From Paenibacillus sp. USDA918EY (lineage in GTDB: Bacteria > Bacillota > Bacilli > Paenibacillales > Paenibacillaceae): a stretch of DNA of 64,000 bases. The stretch is from NCBI RefSeq assembly GCF_009870825.1, contig NZ_WTWY01000008.1:124001-188000 (forward strand), given 5' to 3'. The notes under the pieces are model-generated. The model worked only from the letters and a program-made list of their open reading frames with translations. It was not told the DNA's origin and did not search any database. Made by a program: the position numbers and the translations under genes. Positions 26,901 to 35,320 of the stretch are shown in pieces. Each line of letters opens with the position of its first letter. Position 1 is the stretch's first letter.

Positions 26901-26977
26901 AATATTTTGATGAAATTGGAAAACGGTCCGAAAACGGTACGGGTTGAATTTAGCCAAGGGAAGGAGCCGTAGAGAAA

Positions 26978-27475
26978 GTGGAGCATGCCGATGATCAAAA
27001 AAAGGCCATTTTCAGACTGCATTGGAAGTTCATTCATCTGACGGAACAATACGAAACCCAGGAACATGCCAATTTGGCTGAACAAGCCAGGGCGTGCGGG
27101 ATCACGGATTGCCCGGAAAGCGTCACGAGCATCCACGTCGTCGACTGCATTGGCAAGCATGAGCCCATTAACAATACCGCGATTGCGGAACATATGGAAT
27201 TGTCCAAGGCAAGCATTACCAAGATCAGCGCCAAGCTTGTCGACCACGGGTTCATTGCGCGGGCGCGCATGCGCGACAACAAGAAAGAAATTTATTTTCA
27301 CCTGACGCCGAAAGGCAGAAAGCTTTACGAACTGCATGATAAGATGCACCGCGCCGGGGAAGAGTGGATTGACCGTTTTCTTGGCCGTTATTCCGGAGCC
27401 GAGCTCGATTTCATCAAAACTTTTTTTGAAGACGCCGTAAGCGAAGTGGAAAACGCCATTCAGGAGGAGATGTAA
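26978..27475 (+). CDS. MarR-family transcriptional regulator heading the Fur-type suf operon
   Basis: A 165-residue winged helix-turn-helix protein. Recognition helix region INNTAIAEHMELSKASITK is near residues 68-86, and the wing is RARMRDNKKEIYFHLTPKG. Histidines and cysteines (CGITDC, SIHVVDCIG, YELHDKMHR) are unusually frequent and recall metal-sensing MarR proteins such as AdcR, but the ligand set cannot be assigned. The start is GTG after AAGGAG. The stop is 2 bp before sufC, so it is co-transcribed with Fe-S assembly genes. It may sense metal, oxidant or an Fe-S cluster. Confidence 0.88.
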   Translation: MEHADDQKKAIFRLHWKFIHLTEQYETQEHANLAEQARACGITDCPESVTSIHVVDCIGKHEPINNTAIAEHMELSKASITKISAKLVDHGFIARARMRDNKKEIYFHLTPKGRKLYELHDKMHRAGEEWIDRFLGRYSGAELDFIKTFFEDAVSEVENAIQEEM

Positions 27476-27477
27476 AA

Positions 27478-28305
27478 ATGAACACGACATTGCGAATTGA
27501 CCGACTGCGGGCATCCGTTGAGGGAAAGGAAATTTTGAAGGGGCTGAGCCTCGAAGTGCGGGGCGGCGAAATCCATGCGGTCATGGGACCGAACGGTACG
27601 GGGAAAAGCACGCTTGCTTCGACGCTGATGGGACATCCCAAATACGAGGTGCTGGGCGGCTCGGTGACGATAAACGGGGAGGATCTGCTCGAGATGGACG
27701 TCGATGAGCGCGGACGGGCCGGCTTGTTTCTCGCGATGCAGTATCCAAGCGAAATTACGGGCGTGACCAACTCCGATTTTATGCGCAGCGCCATTAACGC
27801 ACAGCGCGGGGAGGGAAATGAAATCTCCCTGATGAAGTTCATCCGCCTGATGGAATCGAACATGAACACGCTGGAAATGAATCCGGAGTTTATGCACCGT
27901 TATTTGAACGAAGGTTTCTCCGGCGGGGAGAAAAAGCGTAACGAGATTTTGCAGATGATGATGCTCCAGCCGAAAATCGCGATTCTCGACGAAATCGATT
28001 CGGGTCTGGACATCGATGCGCTTCGCATCGTCGCCCAAGGCGTCAATTCGCTGCGCGGCGCGGACCGCGGTTTCCTGATCATCACGCACTATCAGCGGCT
28101 TCTGGACTATATTACGCCCGATTTTGTCCATATCATGATGCAGGGCAGAATCGTCAAATCCGGCGGGCCCGAGCTGGCGCAGCGGCTGGAAGCGGAAGGC
28201 TACGAATGGGTCAAGGAGGAACTCGGCATCGAAGACGAGACGGTCGGGCAAGACGAAGACGAGTTTTCAATGCCGATGAACACGACGGGTCCAAAAATCC
28301 GATAG
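27478..28305 (+). CDS. sufC: SufC ATPase, second copy (Fur-type suf operon)
   Basis: A 275-residue ABC-type ATPase with Walker A GPNGTGKS, signature FSGGEKKR, Walker B IAILDEIDSGLD and switch His in ITHYQRLL. SufC drives conformational change in the SufBCD scaffold on which Fe-S clusters are built. It is very like the 260-residue copy at 42768 but has about 15 extra C-terminal residues (DEDEFSMPMNTTGPKIR). GGAGGAGATG precedes ATG. The next gene, sufD, starts 20 bp downstream. Confidence 0.96.
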   Translation: MNTTLRIDRLRASVEGKEILKGLSLEVRGGEIHAVMGPNGTGKSTLASTLMGHPKYEVLGGSVTINGEDLLEMDVDERGRAGLFLAMQYPSEITGVTNSDFMRSAINAQRGEGNEISLMKFIRLMESNMNTLEMNPEFMHRYLNEGFSGGEKKRNEILQMMMLQPKIAILDEIDSGLDIDALRIVAQGVNSLRGADRGFLIITHYQRLLDYITPDFVHIMMQGRIVKSGGPELAQRLEAEGYEWVKEELGIEDETVGQDEDEFSMPMNTTGPKIR

Positions 28306-28324
28306 ATGCAGGGGGAATCTGAAC

Positions 28325-29620
28325 ATGAATACGGAGATCACGATGTCTTTGGACAAGGATCGGGTGCTTGAAGCCTTCCGCACGGAAAAGGAGCCGGAAT
28401 GGGTGACGGCGCTTCGGGAGCAAGGCTTTCGGCTTGCGGAAGAGCTGCCGCTGCCTAAGCTGGAAAAAACAAAAATCGAAAGATGGAATTTGGGAACGTT
28501 CGGGGAAATCACGCGTCCGAAGCAACGTGCTTCCCTGAAGGATCTGGAAGGCGCGGTCTCGGAATGGGTCGAATCCGATAACGTGCTTGTTCAGCGCAAC
28601 TCCGGGATCGAGTTCCAGCGGCTCGGCGAGGCGCTTCGGGAACAAGGCGTTATCTTCACCGGCCTCGAACAGGCGGTGCGGAAATATCCGGAGCTTGTCA
28701 AGCCGTATTTGATGCAGGCGGTCCGGGCGGACGAAAACCGGGTCACGGCCATCCATGCCGCGCTTTGGAGCGGAGGGGCGTTCCTTTACGTTCCGAAAAA
28801 CGTCCGCGTCGCAGAGCCGCTGCAAGCGCTGTTCCGTTTGGATGACGAAAAAGCCTGCTTCATGCCGCATGTGCTGATCGTGGCGGACGAAAACAGCTCG
28901 GTCACCTTCGTCGAAAACGCCATATCCGAAGTGAGCGCAAAACATGACCAATTCGGCATCATGGAAGTATTCGTCAAACGCGGGGCCGAGGTGCATGTCG
29001 CATCCGTGCGCGGCCTTGGCGAACAAGTGACGGACATGACCTACCGCCGCGCGCATGTCGAAGCGGACGGCCGCATCCGCTGGGTCGTCGGCGAGATGAA
29101 CGCCGGCAACGCCATGGCGGACACCGCGTCGATTCTTCAAGGGGACGGCGCGGATTCGGACGCCAAAGTGATCTGCGTCGGGGCGGGCGAACAGCACATG
29201 AATTTGACCACCCGCGCGGTGCATATCGGGCAATTTTCCACAAGCGACATGGTGACCCGCGCCGTGATGCGCGAAGACGCGACGGCGATCATTAACGGCA
29301 TCACGAAAATCGAAAAAGGGGCGAGCGGCGCCAACGGCCAGCAGACCGAAAAAGTGCTGATGCTGAGTCCGAAGGCCCGCGGCGACGCCAATCCGATTTT
29401 GCTGATCGACGAAGACGACGTGCAGGCAGGGCATGCCGCCAGCGTCGGGCAGGTGAACCCGGAACAGATCTTTTATTTGATGTCCCGCGGCATTGCCCGG
29501 GCGGAAGCCGAGCGGCTGATCGTCTACGGATTCCTCGCTCCCGTCATATCGGAAATTCCGAACGACCGTTTGCGGGAACGGCTGCAGGCGCTGGCGGAAC
29601 GCAAGCTTGGACAGGCTTGA
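28325..29620 (+). CDS. sufD: SufD scaffold subunit, second copy
   Basis: A 431-residue right-handed beta-helix protein of the SufBCD complex. The functionally important His is in VQAGHAASVGQV, and the preceding KARGDANPILLIDEDD is the family hallmark. The N-terminal helical part (ALREQGFRLAEELPLPKLEK) aligns by eye with the copy at 43573, though the first 200 residues differ more than the C-terminal half. It partners SufB at the cluster-forming interface. GGGGG precedes ATG. Confidence 0.96.
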   Translation: MNTEITMSLDKDRVLEAFRTEKEPEWVTALREQGFRLAEELPLPKLEKTKIERWNLGTFGEITRPKQRASLKDLEGAVSEWVESDNVLVQRNSGIEFQRLGEALREQGVIFTGLEQAVRKYPELVKPYLMQAVRADENRVTAIHAALWSGGAFLYVPKNVRVAEPLQALFRLDDEKACFMPHVLIVADENSSVTFVENAISEVSAKHDQFGIMEVFVKRGAEVHVASVRGLGEQVTDMTYRRAHVEADGRIRWVVGEMNAGNAMADTASILQGDGADSDAKVICVGAGEQHMNLTTRAVHIGQFSTSDMVTRAVMREDATAIINGITKIEKGASGANGQQTEKVLMLSPKARGDANPILLIDEDDVQAGHAASVGQVNPEQIFYLMSRGIARAEAERLIVYGFLAPVISEIPNDRLRERLQALAERKLGQA

Positions 29621-29639
29621 ACAAAGGAGGGAATGGATC

Positions 29640-31037
29640 ATGGCTAAACAAATGCCTGAATTGGATGATTATAAATACGGTTTCAAGGACGCGCACCAAT
29701 CCGTCTTTCAAACGGCCAAAGGGCTGAGCCGCGACGTCGTCGCCGCCATCTCGGAGATGAAGGGGGAACCGGCGTGGATGCGCGATTTCCGCTTGAAAGC
29801 GCTGGAGCAATTTTTGGCGATGCCCGTGCCGCAGTGGGGAGGGAACCTGAACGACCTGGACTTCGACGATATCCACTATTACGTGAAGCCGGCCGAGCGC
29901 CAAGGGAAAACATGGGAAGAGGTTCCTACCGAGATCAAGGAAACCTTCGACAAGCTGGGGATTCCCGAAGCGGAGCAAAAATACCTTGCGGGCGTATCCG
30001 CGCAATACGAATCCGAAGTGGTGTATCACAGCATGAAAAAGGAGCTGGAAGAGCAGGGCGTCATTTTTACGGATACCGATACCGCGCTGCGTGAGCACCC
30101 CGAGCTGTTCAAGAAATATTTTGCGACGGTCGTTCCTCCGAGCGACAACAAGTTCGCCGCGCTGAACAGCGCCGTCTGGTCCGGCGGCAGCTTCGTTTAC
30201 GTGCCGAAAGGCGTGAAATGCGAGGTGCCGCTGCAGGCTTACTTCCGGATCAACTCGGAAAACATGGGACAATTCGAACGCACGCTGATCATCGCGGACG
30301 AAGACAGCTTCGTTCATTACGTGGAGGGCTGCACCGCGCCGATCTACAGCACGAATTCCCTGCACAGCGCCGTGGTGGAAATCATCTGCCGGAAAAATTC
30401 GCGGGCGCGGTATACGACGATCCAAAACTGGGCGCCGAACATTTACAACCTGGTGACGAAACGCGCGGTGGCGGAAGAAAACGCGAATATGGAATGGGTG
30501 GACGGCAACATCGGCTCCAAGCTGACGATGAAATACCCGTCGGTGCTTCTGAAAGGCCGCGGCGCGAAAGGTTCCGTGCTGTCGATCGCCGTCGCGGGCA
30601 AAAACCAGCATCAGGATGCCGGAGCGAAAATGTACCATCTTGCGCCGGACACCACGTCGACCATCATTTCCAAATCGATCAGCAAACACGGCGGTAAAGT
30701 GACCTACCGGGGGCTGGCTTCGTTCGGCCGCAACAGCGAGGGCTCCAAATCGAACGTCAAATGCGATACGCTGATTCTGGACAAAGAATCGACTTCCGAT
30801 ACGATCCCGTACAACGAAATCAAAAACGACAACATTACGCTTGAGCATGAGGCCACCGTATCCAAGGTTTCCGAGGACCAGCTGTTTTATTTGATGAGCC
30901 GCGGCCTGAGCGAGGCGGAAGCGACCCAGATGATCGTCATGGGCTTCATCGAGCCGTTTACGAAGGAGCTGCCGATGGAATACGCCGTGGAAATGAACCG
31001 TTTGATCAAATTCGAAATGGAAGGGTCCATCGGATAA
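29640..31037 (+). CDS. sufB: SufB scaffold subunit, second copy
   Basis: A 465-residue protein, the same length as the housekeeping copy at 46535 and nearly co-linear with it. The catalytic Cys is in VKCDTLIL and the Glu in LEHEATVSK; GCTAPIYST and NWAPNIYNL are also present. SufB accepts sulfur from the SufS-SufU relay. No sufS or sufU is in this operon, so sulfur must come from the other locus or elsewhere. ATG at 29640 follows AAAGGAGG by nine bases; it starts 20 bp after the sufD stop. Confidence 0.96.
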   Translation: MAKQMPELDDYKYGFKDAHQSVFQTAKGLSRDVVAAISEMKGEPAWMRDFRLKALEQFLAMPVPQWGGNLNDLDFDDIHYYVKPAERQGKTWEEVPTEIKETFDKLGIPEAEQKYLAGVSAQYESEVVYHSMKKELEEQGVIFTDTDTALREHPELFKKYFATVVPPSDNKFAALNSAVWSGGSFVYVPKGVKCEVPLQAYFRINSENMGQFERTLIIADEDSFVHYVEGCTAPIYSTNSLHSAVVEIICRKNSRARYTTIQNWAPNIYNLVTKRAVAEENANMEWVDGNIGSKLTMKYPSVLLKGRGAKGSVLSIAVAGKNQHQDAGAKMYHLAPDTTSTIISKSISKHGGKVTYRGLASFGRNSEGSKSNVKCDTLILDKESTSDTIPYNEIKNDNITLEHEATVSKVSEDQLFYLMSRGLSEAEATQMIVMGFIEPFTKELPMEYAVEMNRLIKFEMEGSIG

Positions 31038-31052
31038 AAGAGGGTCTTTAGC

Positions 31053-31517
31053 ATGGTTGTGTCGGATATTATCGTTCGGGATGTCGTGAAAGTGAAGGAA
31101 AGCGACCGAATCAGGGACGTTTTGGAACGGTTCCTCCTCTATCGAATTTGCGAGCTTCCGGTCGTCAACGACCGCAATGAAATCGTCGGCTGGATCAGCG
31201 ACCGGGAGATTATGAAGCGGATCGGCAGAATTAACCCGGTCATCGTGCCGGCGATGATGTGCGGCGTGTTGTTCCCTTATGCGGTTTGGTTCGACGATGA
31301 GGAAATAGACCGGAAGCTGTACCGTTTGCTGGACTGCAGCGTCATGGAGGTCGCCACGCGCAAAGCTCCGGTGGTCCGATTCGACTCGGAGCTCGACGAT
31401 GCTGCGGCCCTGCTCGGAAGAATGGGCGCCTGTTCGCTGCTTGTCGAAAAAAACGGGGTACTGGCGGGAAAGATCAGTCCGGGCGACATCCTTCGCTGCG
31501 TCGCCGCCGGCCGCTAG
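31053..31517 (+). CDS. Two-CBS-domain protein
   Basis: A 154-residue soluble protein made of a CBS pair (about 1-60 and 85-150). Each ends in the nucleotide-contact pattern (GWISDREIM and GKISPGDIL). CBS pairs bind adenine nucleotides or SAM and act as energy or metabolite sensors. It lies 15 bp after sufB, so it is probably co-transcribed under Fur control. A regulatory role toward Fe-S assembly is conjecture. No catalytic domain is attached. Confidence 0.85.
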   Translation: MVVSDIIVRDVVKVKESDRIRDVLERFLLYRICELPVVNDRNEIVGWISDREIMKRIGRINPVIVPAMMCGVLFPYAVWFDDEEIDRKLYRLLDCSVMEVATRKAPVVRFDSELDDAAALLGRMGACSLLVEKNGVLAGKISPGDILRCVAAGR

Positions 31518-31549
31518 GCCGCAAACAATCGATAAAGGAATGAAGATGG

Positions 31550-32128
31550 ATGGCAAGAATGAACATTTCCGAGATCATCAAAGACGCAAGACAGGTGATT
31601 CGTTTTTCGGAGGATTCGGTACCGCGCGAGGCGATCGTGGAGCTGCTGAACGATGCGGTCTACGCCGCCAAGCCGAATCGCGGCCTAAGCGAGCCTTGGC
31701 GTTTCATCCTTCTGGACAGCATGGAAGCCAAAAGCAGGCTGGTCGGCATCATGCTTGAGGTCGGCGCGGAGCTGGGCAGGTACGACAGAAATAAAGCCAG
31801 GATCAAGGAACAATTCGCCGACATGGCGATGAGCGTGCCGTCTTATCTGATTGTCGTCATGCAGGAACATCCGGATCAAACGGGATGGGAAGATGACTTT
31901 GCCACAACCTGCTGCATGATCCAAAATTTCAGCCTGCTCGGTTGGGAGAAAGGGATCGGCATGACTTGGCTCAAGGACGACGATGTATGCGATTCCCCGC
32001 AGTTTCGCGAATGGTTGGACATTCACTCCGGCGAAAGAGCGGTGAGCATACTGAGCCTCGGCTATTACGAAGACGTTCCCAGATTAAAGGAGCGGGTGCC
32101 GGCCGCAGAGAAGCTGACCGTTTTATAG
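31550..32128 (+). CDS. Nitroreductase-family FMN oxidoreductase
   Basis: A 192-residue protein of the YodC/MhqN-like nitroreductase fold. RQVIRFSEDSVPREAIVELLNDAVYAAKPNRGLSEPW begins with the basic FMN-phosphate contact and continues to the PW-x-F motif (split here: the motif residues are PWRFILL). A central segment DFATTCCMIQNFSLLGWEKGIGMTW matches the family. Such enzymes reduce quinones or nitro compounds with NAD(P)H; some act as ferric or flavin reductases. Position at the end of a Fur-type operon suggests a redox or iron-mobilising role, not proven. Confidence 0.82.
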   Translation: MARMNISEIIKDARQVIRFSEDSVPREAIVELLNDAVYAAKPNRGLSEPWRFILLDSMEAKSRLVGIMLEVGAELGRYDRNKARIKEQFADMAMSVPSYLIVVMQEHPDQTGWEDDFATTCCMIQNFSLLGWEKGIGMTWLKDDDVCDSPQFREWLDIHSGERAVSILSLGYYEDVPRLKERVPAAEKLTVL

Positions 32129-32156
32129 CATTGATTGACAAAAAAAGTATCTTTTT

Positions 32157-32188
32157 AAAGCCGATCCTGAAAAAGGATTGGCTTTTTT
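32157..32188 (+). terminator. Intrinsic terminator ending the marR-suf-nitroreductase unit
   Basis: AAAGCCGATCCT pairs with AGGATTGGCTTT, then six T. No terminator is seen between the marR gene and this point, consistent with a six-gene operon. Confidence 0.85.
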
Positions 32189-32266
32189 CTTGCGTTTCAT
32201 GTAACTTTTTATTGAAAACATGCGTCTTATTTTCAAAGCTTGAAGAAATATGGAGGATCGTAGACG

Positions 32267-33406
32267 ATGAGCCAGACTTCGCTTCCGAAAAGATCTACCG
32301 TAAGACAGCAATCGATGAAAAATAAAAAACGAAGAAAAAGAAAAAAAGGTCTCGGATGGTTTTTTTCCCGCTTCATCATGGCCGTATTCATTATAGGGAT
32401 TCTTGGTGCCGGCTGGTTGTTCCTGACGCCAAGCGGCAACGACGTTCGTTTTCTGATGGCGGATACGCTCATTACGACGCAGCACCGTTATTTGGCCAAA
32501 TATATTATCGGGCAGGCCGAGCTTGACCGCAGGGTCGCGGAATACAACAAGCGCTTCGAAGCGATGGGCGAGGAAAAGGACATGCATCAGATTCATCTCC
32601 CGATTCCGGAGCAGACATCGGCGGAGGCTTCCCATCAGAAAAAACCGCTCGTCGAAATCGAGGAGATTTCCGGCAAAGGATATCACGGCTATGTCATGAC
32701 GGTAAACGATCCGACGAAAATACGCCTTGGCGTGCCGAAAAACCGCGGGAAGGGCGAAAAAGTCTCGAGCATGGTGAAACGGACCGGGGCCATTGCAGGC
32801 GTCAACGCCGGCGGGTTTGCGGATCCGAACTGGAAAGGCAACGGGTTTAAGCCGATCGGAATCGTCATTTCCCAGGGCAAGCTGTATTACAACGGCCTTG
32901 GAAACAGCAAGTCCACCCAGGTCGTGGGCATCGACAAAAACGGCAAAATGGTTGCAGGCCATTATTCCTTGAAGGAACTCAGCGATATGGGCATCAAGGA
33001 AGCCGTCACCTTTCAGCCGCGGATTATCGTCAACGGCAAAGGTTTGATCCGGAATTCCCGCGAAGGCTGGGGCATTGCCCCGCGGACGGCGATGGGCCAA
33101 CGGGCCGACGGCGCCATTTTGTTCGTTGTGATCGACGGCCGCCAACCGACATACAGCATCGGCGCCAATTTGTACGACGTTCAGCAAATCATGCTGGAGC
33201 ACGGAGCCGTCATCGCGGCCAACTTGGACGGCGGTTCATCGACGGTACTCGTGAAGGATAACCAAATCGTCAATAAGCCTTCTTCGGAATACGGCGAACG
33301 GTACTTGCCCACGGCATTTCTCGTGTTCGAGCATCCGGAAGACGTGAAAATTCCTAACATTTGGGCCGGCCTCAATCCGCAGGATATCGACCCGGGGAAA
33401 AAATAA
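32267..33406 (+). CDS. Phosphodiester glycosidase domain (NAGPA, PF09992) membrane protein
   Basis: A 379-residue protein with a very basic N-terminus (KNKKRRKRKKG), one transmembrane helix (about 37-56) and an extracellular domain. The domain shows GAIAGVNAGGFADPNWKG, RTAMGQRADG, FVVIDGRQP and AANLDGGSSTVLV, the hallmarks of the NAGPA family. In B. subtilis related proteins (YngK/YveB-like contexts) act on cell-surface glycopolymers; the exact substrate here is unknown. GGAGG precedes ATG. Confidence 0.88.
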   Translation: MSQTSLPKRSTVRQQSMKNKKRRKRKKGLGWFFSRFIMAVFIIGILGAGWLFLTPSGNDVRFLMADTLITTQHRYLAKYIIGQAELDRRVAEYNKRFEAMGEEKDMHQIHLPIPEQTSAEASHQKKPLVEIEEISGKGYHGYVMTVNDPTKIRLGVPKNRGKGEKVSSMVKRTGAIAGVNAGGFADPNWKGNGFKPIGIVISQGKLYYNGLGNSKSTQVVGIDKNGKMVAGHYSLKELSDMGIKEAVTFQPRIIVNGKGLIRNSREGWGIAPRTAMGQRADGAILFVVIDGRQPTYSIGANLYDVQQIMLEHGAVIAANLDGGSSTVLVKDNQIVNKPSSEYGERYLPTAFLVFEHPEDVKIPNIWAGLNPQDIDPGKK

Positions 33407-33524
33407 GGCATCATATTTATCATAGCGCACCAATTTTGGGATGTAATGACCGGACCGGATATTCGATGCAATCCATTTCCGCAGGACGCGGCCTGTTTTT
33501 CTGATGAGGCTTTTTGCGGAAATA

Positions 33525-33571
33525 AAAAGGACAGCCTTGACCATTTCGTTCAGAAACAAGGCTGTCCTTTT
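33525..33571. terminator. Bidirectional terminator between convergent genes
   Basis: AAAAGGACAGCCTTG (33525-33539) pairs with CAAGGCTGTCCTTTT (33557-33571). It serves the NAGPA gene on the plus strand and the degV pair on the minus strand. Confidence 0.88.
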
Positions 33572-33600
33572 GGTGTTTCATTATAATCGAGATGATGGCA

Positions 33601-34452
33601 TTATATTTTTTTGCTGTACATGATGCCGATCGTTTTCGGGCCGCAATGGCTTGAGATCACGCAGCCCGCCGTGGAAAGAGCCACCTCGCGGGCGTTTGTT
33701 TTTTCCTGAAGCGCCTTCTGCAGACGGATCGCTTCTTCTTCGGCAAATGAATGGACGACAACAATGAGGTCGTTGTCCATCAGGCCGCTTTTCTCCAAAG
33801 CGTTTTGCAGCATCTGATTCGTCGCTTTTTCCTTTTTGCCCCTCACTTTGTAGGCCGGGGTCATTTTTCCGTCAATGACCTTGATCACGGGACGGATGTT
33901 CAGCAGGCTGCCGAGCAAATTTTGCACGCCGGAGCAGCGCCCGCCCTTATACAAATATTCGAGCGTATCGATCACGAATTCGGATTCGACCTCCGGCCGG
34001 ACGGCTTCGAGCAGGTTCGCGATCTCGTCCAGGCTTTTGCCTTCCCTGGCGGCATGCACGGCTTTCATGACAAGCAGTCCGATGGCGCTGGAAAGGTTCA
34101 AGGAATCCACGACGCGGATCGAAGCTTCCGGAAATTCGCCGGCCGCGATCAAAGCGTTTTGATAGGTGGCGGATAAACCGGAGGATAAGCTGAGGTAAAG
34201 GATCGAATCCCCCTGTTTGACATGCGGCTCGAAGGCGGCCACAAAATCCGCAGGGGACGGGGCGGCGGTCTTCGGCAAGCTTCCGCTTCGGGACACTCTC
34301 TCATAGAGCTCGGCCGGGGTAATGTCCACCCCGTCGCGGAGCTGCTCGTTGCCGAAAACGACGTACAGCGGGACGATCCCGATGTCGTATCGGCGGACCC
34401 ACGCCTCCGGCAGATCGCTTGTGCTGTCAGCGAAAATTTTGATTTTTGACAT
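33601..34452 (-). CDS. DegV family fatty-acid-binding protein, copy 1
   Basis: A 283-residue DegV/FakB protein. KIFADSTSDLPEAW at the N-terminus, the fatty-acid and phosphate contact region GSLPKTAAPSPADF, SSGLSATYQNA and the C-terminal SHCGPKTIGIMY are characteristic. FakB proteins present fatty acids to the FakA kinase for acyl-phosphate formation. The ATG follows AGGGAG. It lies 11 bp after its paralogue and has the same length, so the two arose by tandem duplication. Confidence 0.92.
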   Translation of the reverse strand: MSKIKIFADSTSDLPEAWVRRYDIGIVPLYVVFGNEQLRDGVDITPAELYERVSRSGSLPKTAAPSPADFVAAFEPHVKQGDSILYLSLSSGLSATYQNALIAAGEFPEASIRVVDSLNLSSAIGLLVMKAVHAAREGKSLDEIANLLEAVRPEVESEFVIDTLEYLYKGGRCSGVQNLLGSLLNIRPVIKVIDGKMTPAYKVRGKKEKATNQMLQNALEKSGLMDNDLIVVVHSFAEEEAIRLQKALQEKTNAREVALSTAGCVISSHCGPKTIGIMYSKKI

Positions 34453-34463
34453 GAACATCTCCC

Positions 34464-35315
34464 TTATGGTTTTTTCACGTATAAAATGCCGATCGTTTTG
34501 GCCCCGCAATGCGAGGAAATAACGCATCCGGCATCGGAGACGGCGACTTCGCTGGCGCCGGTTTTCTCCTTAAGGATCCGTTTCAGCTCCTGTGCGTCTT
34601 CATCGGCCATGGAATGGGTAACGAAAATCAGGTCGGGGTCCATTTGATCCCGGTTGACCAAGGCGTTGTTCAGCATTTGCTCCAATGCTTTTTCCCTTTT
34701 GCCCCGCACTTTGTAGGCCGGAGTCATTTTTCCGTCGATGACCTTGATGACCGGCCGGATTTTGAGCAGGCTGCCGACGAGATTTTGCATGCCGGAGCAG
34801 CGTCCGCCCTTATATAAATAATCCAATGAATCGATCACGAACTCGGTTTCGACGAGAGGTCTGACGCTTGTGACCAGCTCGGCGATTTCCCGCGCGCTTT
34901 TTCCTGCTTCGGCCGCTTTGACCGCCTTCATCACCTGGAGCCCGATGCCCGTGGACAGGTTTAAGGAATCGACGACCGTCACCTTTCCTTCCGGAAATTC
35001 TTCCGCGGCGATGAGCGCGTTTTGATAGGTGGAGGATAATTCCGAAGATAAGCTGATATATACGATGTCTCTGCCTGCCTCGATGTCGGGGGAAAAGGCC
35101 TGCACGAAGTCCGCCGGCGAAGGTGCCGCCGTTTTCGGCAAGCTGCCGGTTTTGTCCACTTTCGCGTAAAGCTCGGACACGGAAATATCCACGCCGTCCC
35201 TATAAGTCGTATCCCCAAACGTGACGTACAGCGGAATTATGCCGATTCCGTAATCCCGAATCCATTCCTGCGGCAAATCGCAAGTGCTGTCGGCAAAAAT
35301 TTTAACTTTTGGCAT
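34464..35315 (-). CDS. DegV family fatty-acid-binding protein, copy 2
   Basis: A 283-residue paralogue of the downstream gene, matching it through most of the length, for example KIFADSTCDLPQEW, GSLPKTAAPSPADF and SHCGAKTIGILYVKK. Differences cluster in the middle and may tune the acyl chain bound. ATG at 35315 follows AGGAAGGTG; a GTG nine bases upstream is within that ribosome binding site. It forms an operon with the small membrane protein before it. Confidence 0.92.
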   Translation of the reverse strand: MPKVKIFADSTCDLPQEWIRDYGIGIIPLYVTFGDTTYRDGVDISVSELYAKVDKTGSLPKTAAPSPADFVQAFSPDIEAGRDIVYISLSSELSSTYQNALIAAEEFPEGKVTVVDSLNLSTGIGLQVMKAVKAAEAGKSAREIAELVTSVRPLVETEFVIDSLDYLYKGGRCSGMQNLVGSLLKIRPVIKVIDGKMTPAYKVRGKREKALEQMLNNALVNRDQMDPDLIFVTHSMADEDAQELKRILKEKTGASEVAVSDAGCVISSHCGAKTIGILYVKKP

Positions 35316-35320
35316 TTTCG

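Noticed and set aside
29544..31556. Very long minus-strand open frame opposite the second sufB, and similar ones opposite the GH123 and kinase genes
   Set aside because: They mirror real genes with clear motifs; long antisense frames are expected in GC-rich DNA with this codon use. No start signals or protein motifs support them.
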